Assembly (NCBI RefSeq): GCF_025399895.1
Contig: NZ_JAODUA010000027.1
Location: 1-64,000 of the forward strand
Source: Streptomyces sp. ASQP_92
GTDB lineage: Bacteria > Actinomycetota > Actinomycetes > Streptomycetales > Streptomycetaceae
Direction: 5' to 3'
DNA length: 64,000 bases
The position numbers and the translations under genes were made by a program. The notes beneath the pieces are model-generated. The model made no database searches. It had not been told where the DNA came from and worked only from the letters and a program-made list of their open reading frames with translations. Positions 62,301 through 64,000 of this stretch are shown piece by piece (positions within the stretch are counted from its first letter, which is position 1; every line of letters starts with the position of its first letter).

Positions 62301-64000
62301 CCACCGGGCTGTGTCCGTGTCGTCCCAGCCGAACGAGTTCGAGCATGACGTCCTGGGCGTGGATGTGGGCTCGGCTCAGCGCGAGGCTGTGCTCCTTGAC
62401 CGCCTCGACCTGGGCGAGCAGTGAGGTGCCCGGTTCTCGTCCCGCATCCTCGCTCACCAGGTCAGTCAGCCTGCGGGCTGTGTGCAGCTGCCCCTCCAGA
62501 TACCGGGCGTGCAGCTCAAGCTGGCCGGTCGCGGCCTCCGACAGCGGAGAGGTTGGTGACGGCGTCGTCGACTGCTGTTCGCCGCCTCGCGGTGAAGTGG
62601 GAGTACATGCGTAGGTGTCGGCGAGGAGGCTCTCGTACTGGGCCCTGCGGGCCTCCACCGCGAACGACGGCCCCTCGAGGAGTCGTGCCACTGGAGAGGT
62701 CGCGGCGCGTGTCGGCGCGGGAGTGGCCTGGTAACGGTTGATGTCACGAATATCCAGGCCCAGGACCGCCAGGCGCAGTGCGGCGTAGGTCAGCGTCGCC
62801 GCGCTGTCGGCTCCGGAGCCACCGTCCGTGGCGATCGCCTCAACGGTGGGATCCTCCACGATGCGTGACACGAGACGGCTCAAGACCTGCCCCGGCCCGA
62901 ATTCGACGAAAACCCGGAATCCGTCCGCGTACATCTCCCGTACCCGGCCCTCGAAGTCCACCGGCCGCAGCATCTGGTCGCTCAGCGTCCGGCGGTTGGA
63001 CACGGGATCGGCGCCATATGAAGCGCCCGGGGAGCCGGGAAGTACGTGTGTGGTTGGGGGCAGGACTCCCACCGCCGCGACGGCGTCGGCAAAGGCATCG
63101 GCGGCGTGCTTGACCATCGGGGTGTGAAAGGCTCCCGCGACCGACAGCCGGTGCGTCACCAGGCCCCGGCTGTGGCAGTGCTCGGCGAGAGCTTCCACGG
63201 CATGGGTGGGGCCGCCCACGACGAATTCGTCCCGGGCGTTAATGTTGCAGAGCGACAACTCTGGGTGCAAGGAGCCGAGTTGGTCCCAGATCTCCCGCGG
63301 AGCGCGGAGCGCGAGCATGGCGCCGCTGTCGTAGCCATCTGTCTGGTCTTCGGGTTCCATGGCCTGCCCGCGGCTGCGGGTAAGAGCCAGACAGGCCTCG
63401 TCGCTGAGGCTTCCGGCAGCCCACAGTGCGGTTACTTCTCCGCAGCTATGGCCCAGCATGCCATCGGGAGCGAGCCCGAGCTCGGCGAGGAAGCGGTACT
63501 GGCCCATGGCGAGCGCCCCGATGGCCGCCTGCGCGTAGGACGTGCGTCGAAGTCTTGCCGTGTCGACCCGCTGGTCGTGCCGGTCCGGGGTGGGAAACAC
63601 CACGTCGGCGAGGGTGTCACCCTCCGACTCCTGCGGGTGCCACAAGACGTTGGCCGCATCGAAGGCCGCCCGGACGGGCGGGATCGCGAGCAGGGCCCGC
63701 TTGCCCATGTTGACGTACTGGCTTCCCTGTCCTGCGAAGAGGGCCGCCACCTTGGTGCCGCTCGGCACGGGCTCCCTCCGGTAGCTCGCGCGACCAGGCA
63801 GCTCCCAACTCTGCGCCGCGGGATCGGCTTCCAGGCGGTCGACCGCCTGGGCCACCAGAGACGCCCGCTCCAACTCCCCTTCAGCCACCACCCCCAGCCT
63901 GACGTGTTCCGCCGGGATCGGCCCACCCGTTTCCGGCGCGTTGTCCACGCGGAGCAACGCCAGCAGGCTCTCCACATCCGGTGCGTGCCACAGATGGGCG
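59339..64000 (-). CDS. PfaA-like iterative polyketide/PUFA synthase, partial, with frameshift
   Basis: The gene enters from beyond the right edge. In order, the visible parts are: a KS-AT linker; an acyltransferase (LFAGQGSQYVNMG, GHSCGEVTALWAAG near 63440, GAFHTPM near 63140); a Pro/Ala/Ser-rich linker; one carrier domain (LGIDSLKQVEI near 61940, a PUFA-type motif); a ketoreductase (TGGARGI near 61030, FTSVSGIYGNGRQTDYAMAN near 60440-60500); and a hot-dog dehydratase domain (LPVLPMTAAIGWGVNVTERL, then to 59339). The first frame runs out at 60238, but from about 60345 the sense continues one frame over (RAQALFTQLGIELLTREQG), so a single indel breaks the KR end. Only one ACP is seen, whereas PfaA usually has several. 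Confidence 0.85.

Overview
The window is high-GC actinobacterial DNA and almost certainly comes from a Streptomyces chromosome, probably an accessory or arm region. The signs are GTG/TTG starts, ATGA-type gene overlaps, SARP and MmyB-like regulators, DUF6230/DUF6114 genes, and many decayed insertion sequences and frameshifted genes. I saw no tRNA or rRNA genes.

Left part (1-22.9 kb). This is a patchwork of ordinary genes and debris. It holds a membrane protein, a broken oligopeptide-binding protein, a secreted Tap-like peptidase, a maltokinase-cap-like protein, and an MmyB-type regulator divergent from a redox cassette (alcohol dehydrogenase, cupin, three SDRs, a cyclophilin-like lipoprotein). 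An IS graveyard follows: an ISL3 remnant abutting a Tn3-family remnant, and later an IS256 remnant beside a truncated carotenoid-type oxidoreductase and an intact GT1 glycosyltransferase. A few small membrane or hypothetical genes lie between them.

Centre-left (22.9-31.1 kb). Four overlapping genes encode a complete Wadjet/EptABCD-type SMC anti-plasmid system: DUF2397, DUF2398, a large SMC-like ATPase and a DUF2399 Toprim protein. A frameshifted methyltransferase, a permease fragment and a cupin follow.

Centre (33.2-48.3 kb). This is the most interesting part: a compact cluster for an unusual amino acid. It encodes a SyrB2-like non-heme iron enzyme whose iron-binding carboxylate position is Val, a free-standing carrier protein, an AvtA-like aminotransferase, an alpha/beta-fold aminoacyltransferase with a Cys nucleophile (SyrC/CmaE-like), a type II thioesterase, an EamA exporter, a cation/proton antiporter, a free-standing adenylation domain and a 2-isopropylmalate synthase. 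Lrp/AsnC and SARP regulators are present. A LeuRS-derived protein keeps the CP1 editing and tRNA-binding parts but lacks the HIGH and KMSKS signatures. No condensation domain is present. I infer that the product is a small, possibly halogenated, leucine-like amino acid, with leuA and the LeuRS-like protein giving precursor supply or self-protection. Two near-identical, oppositely oriented copies of a three-heptad, 11-bp-spaced SARP-type operator bracket the SARP and LeuRS-like genes.

Right part (48.7-64 kb). An intact IS110-family element is followed by one long minus-strand operon that starts beyond the right edge. It encodes a PfaA-like iterative polyketide synthase (KS presumed outside; AT, single ACP, KR and hot-dog DH visible, with a frameshift), a FabA-like dehydratase protein, a PfaD-like enoyl reductase, a membrane protein, a degenerate aldehyde-dehydrogenase-like protein, DUF6230, DUF6114 and a secreted protein. 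This looks like a PUFA-synthase-like secondary lipid pathway.
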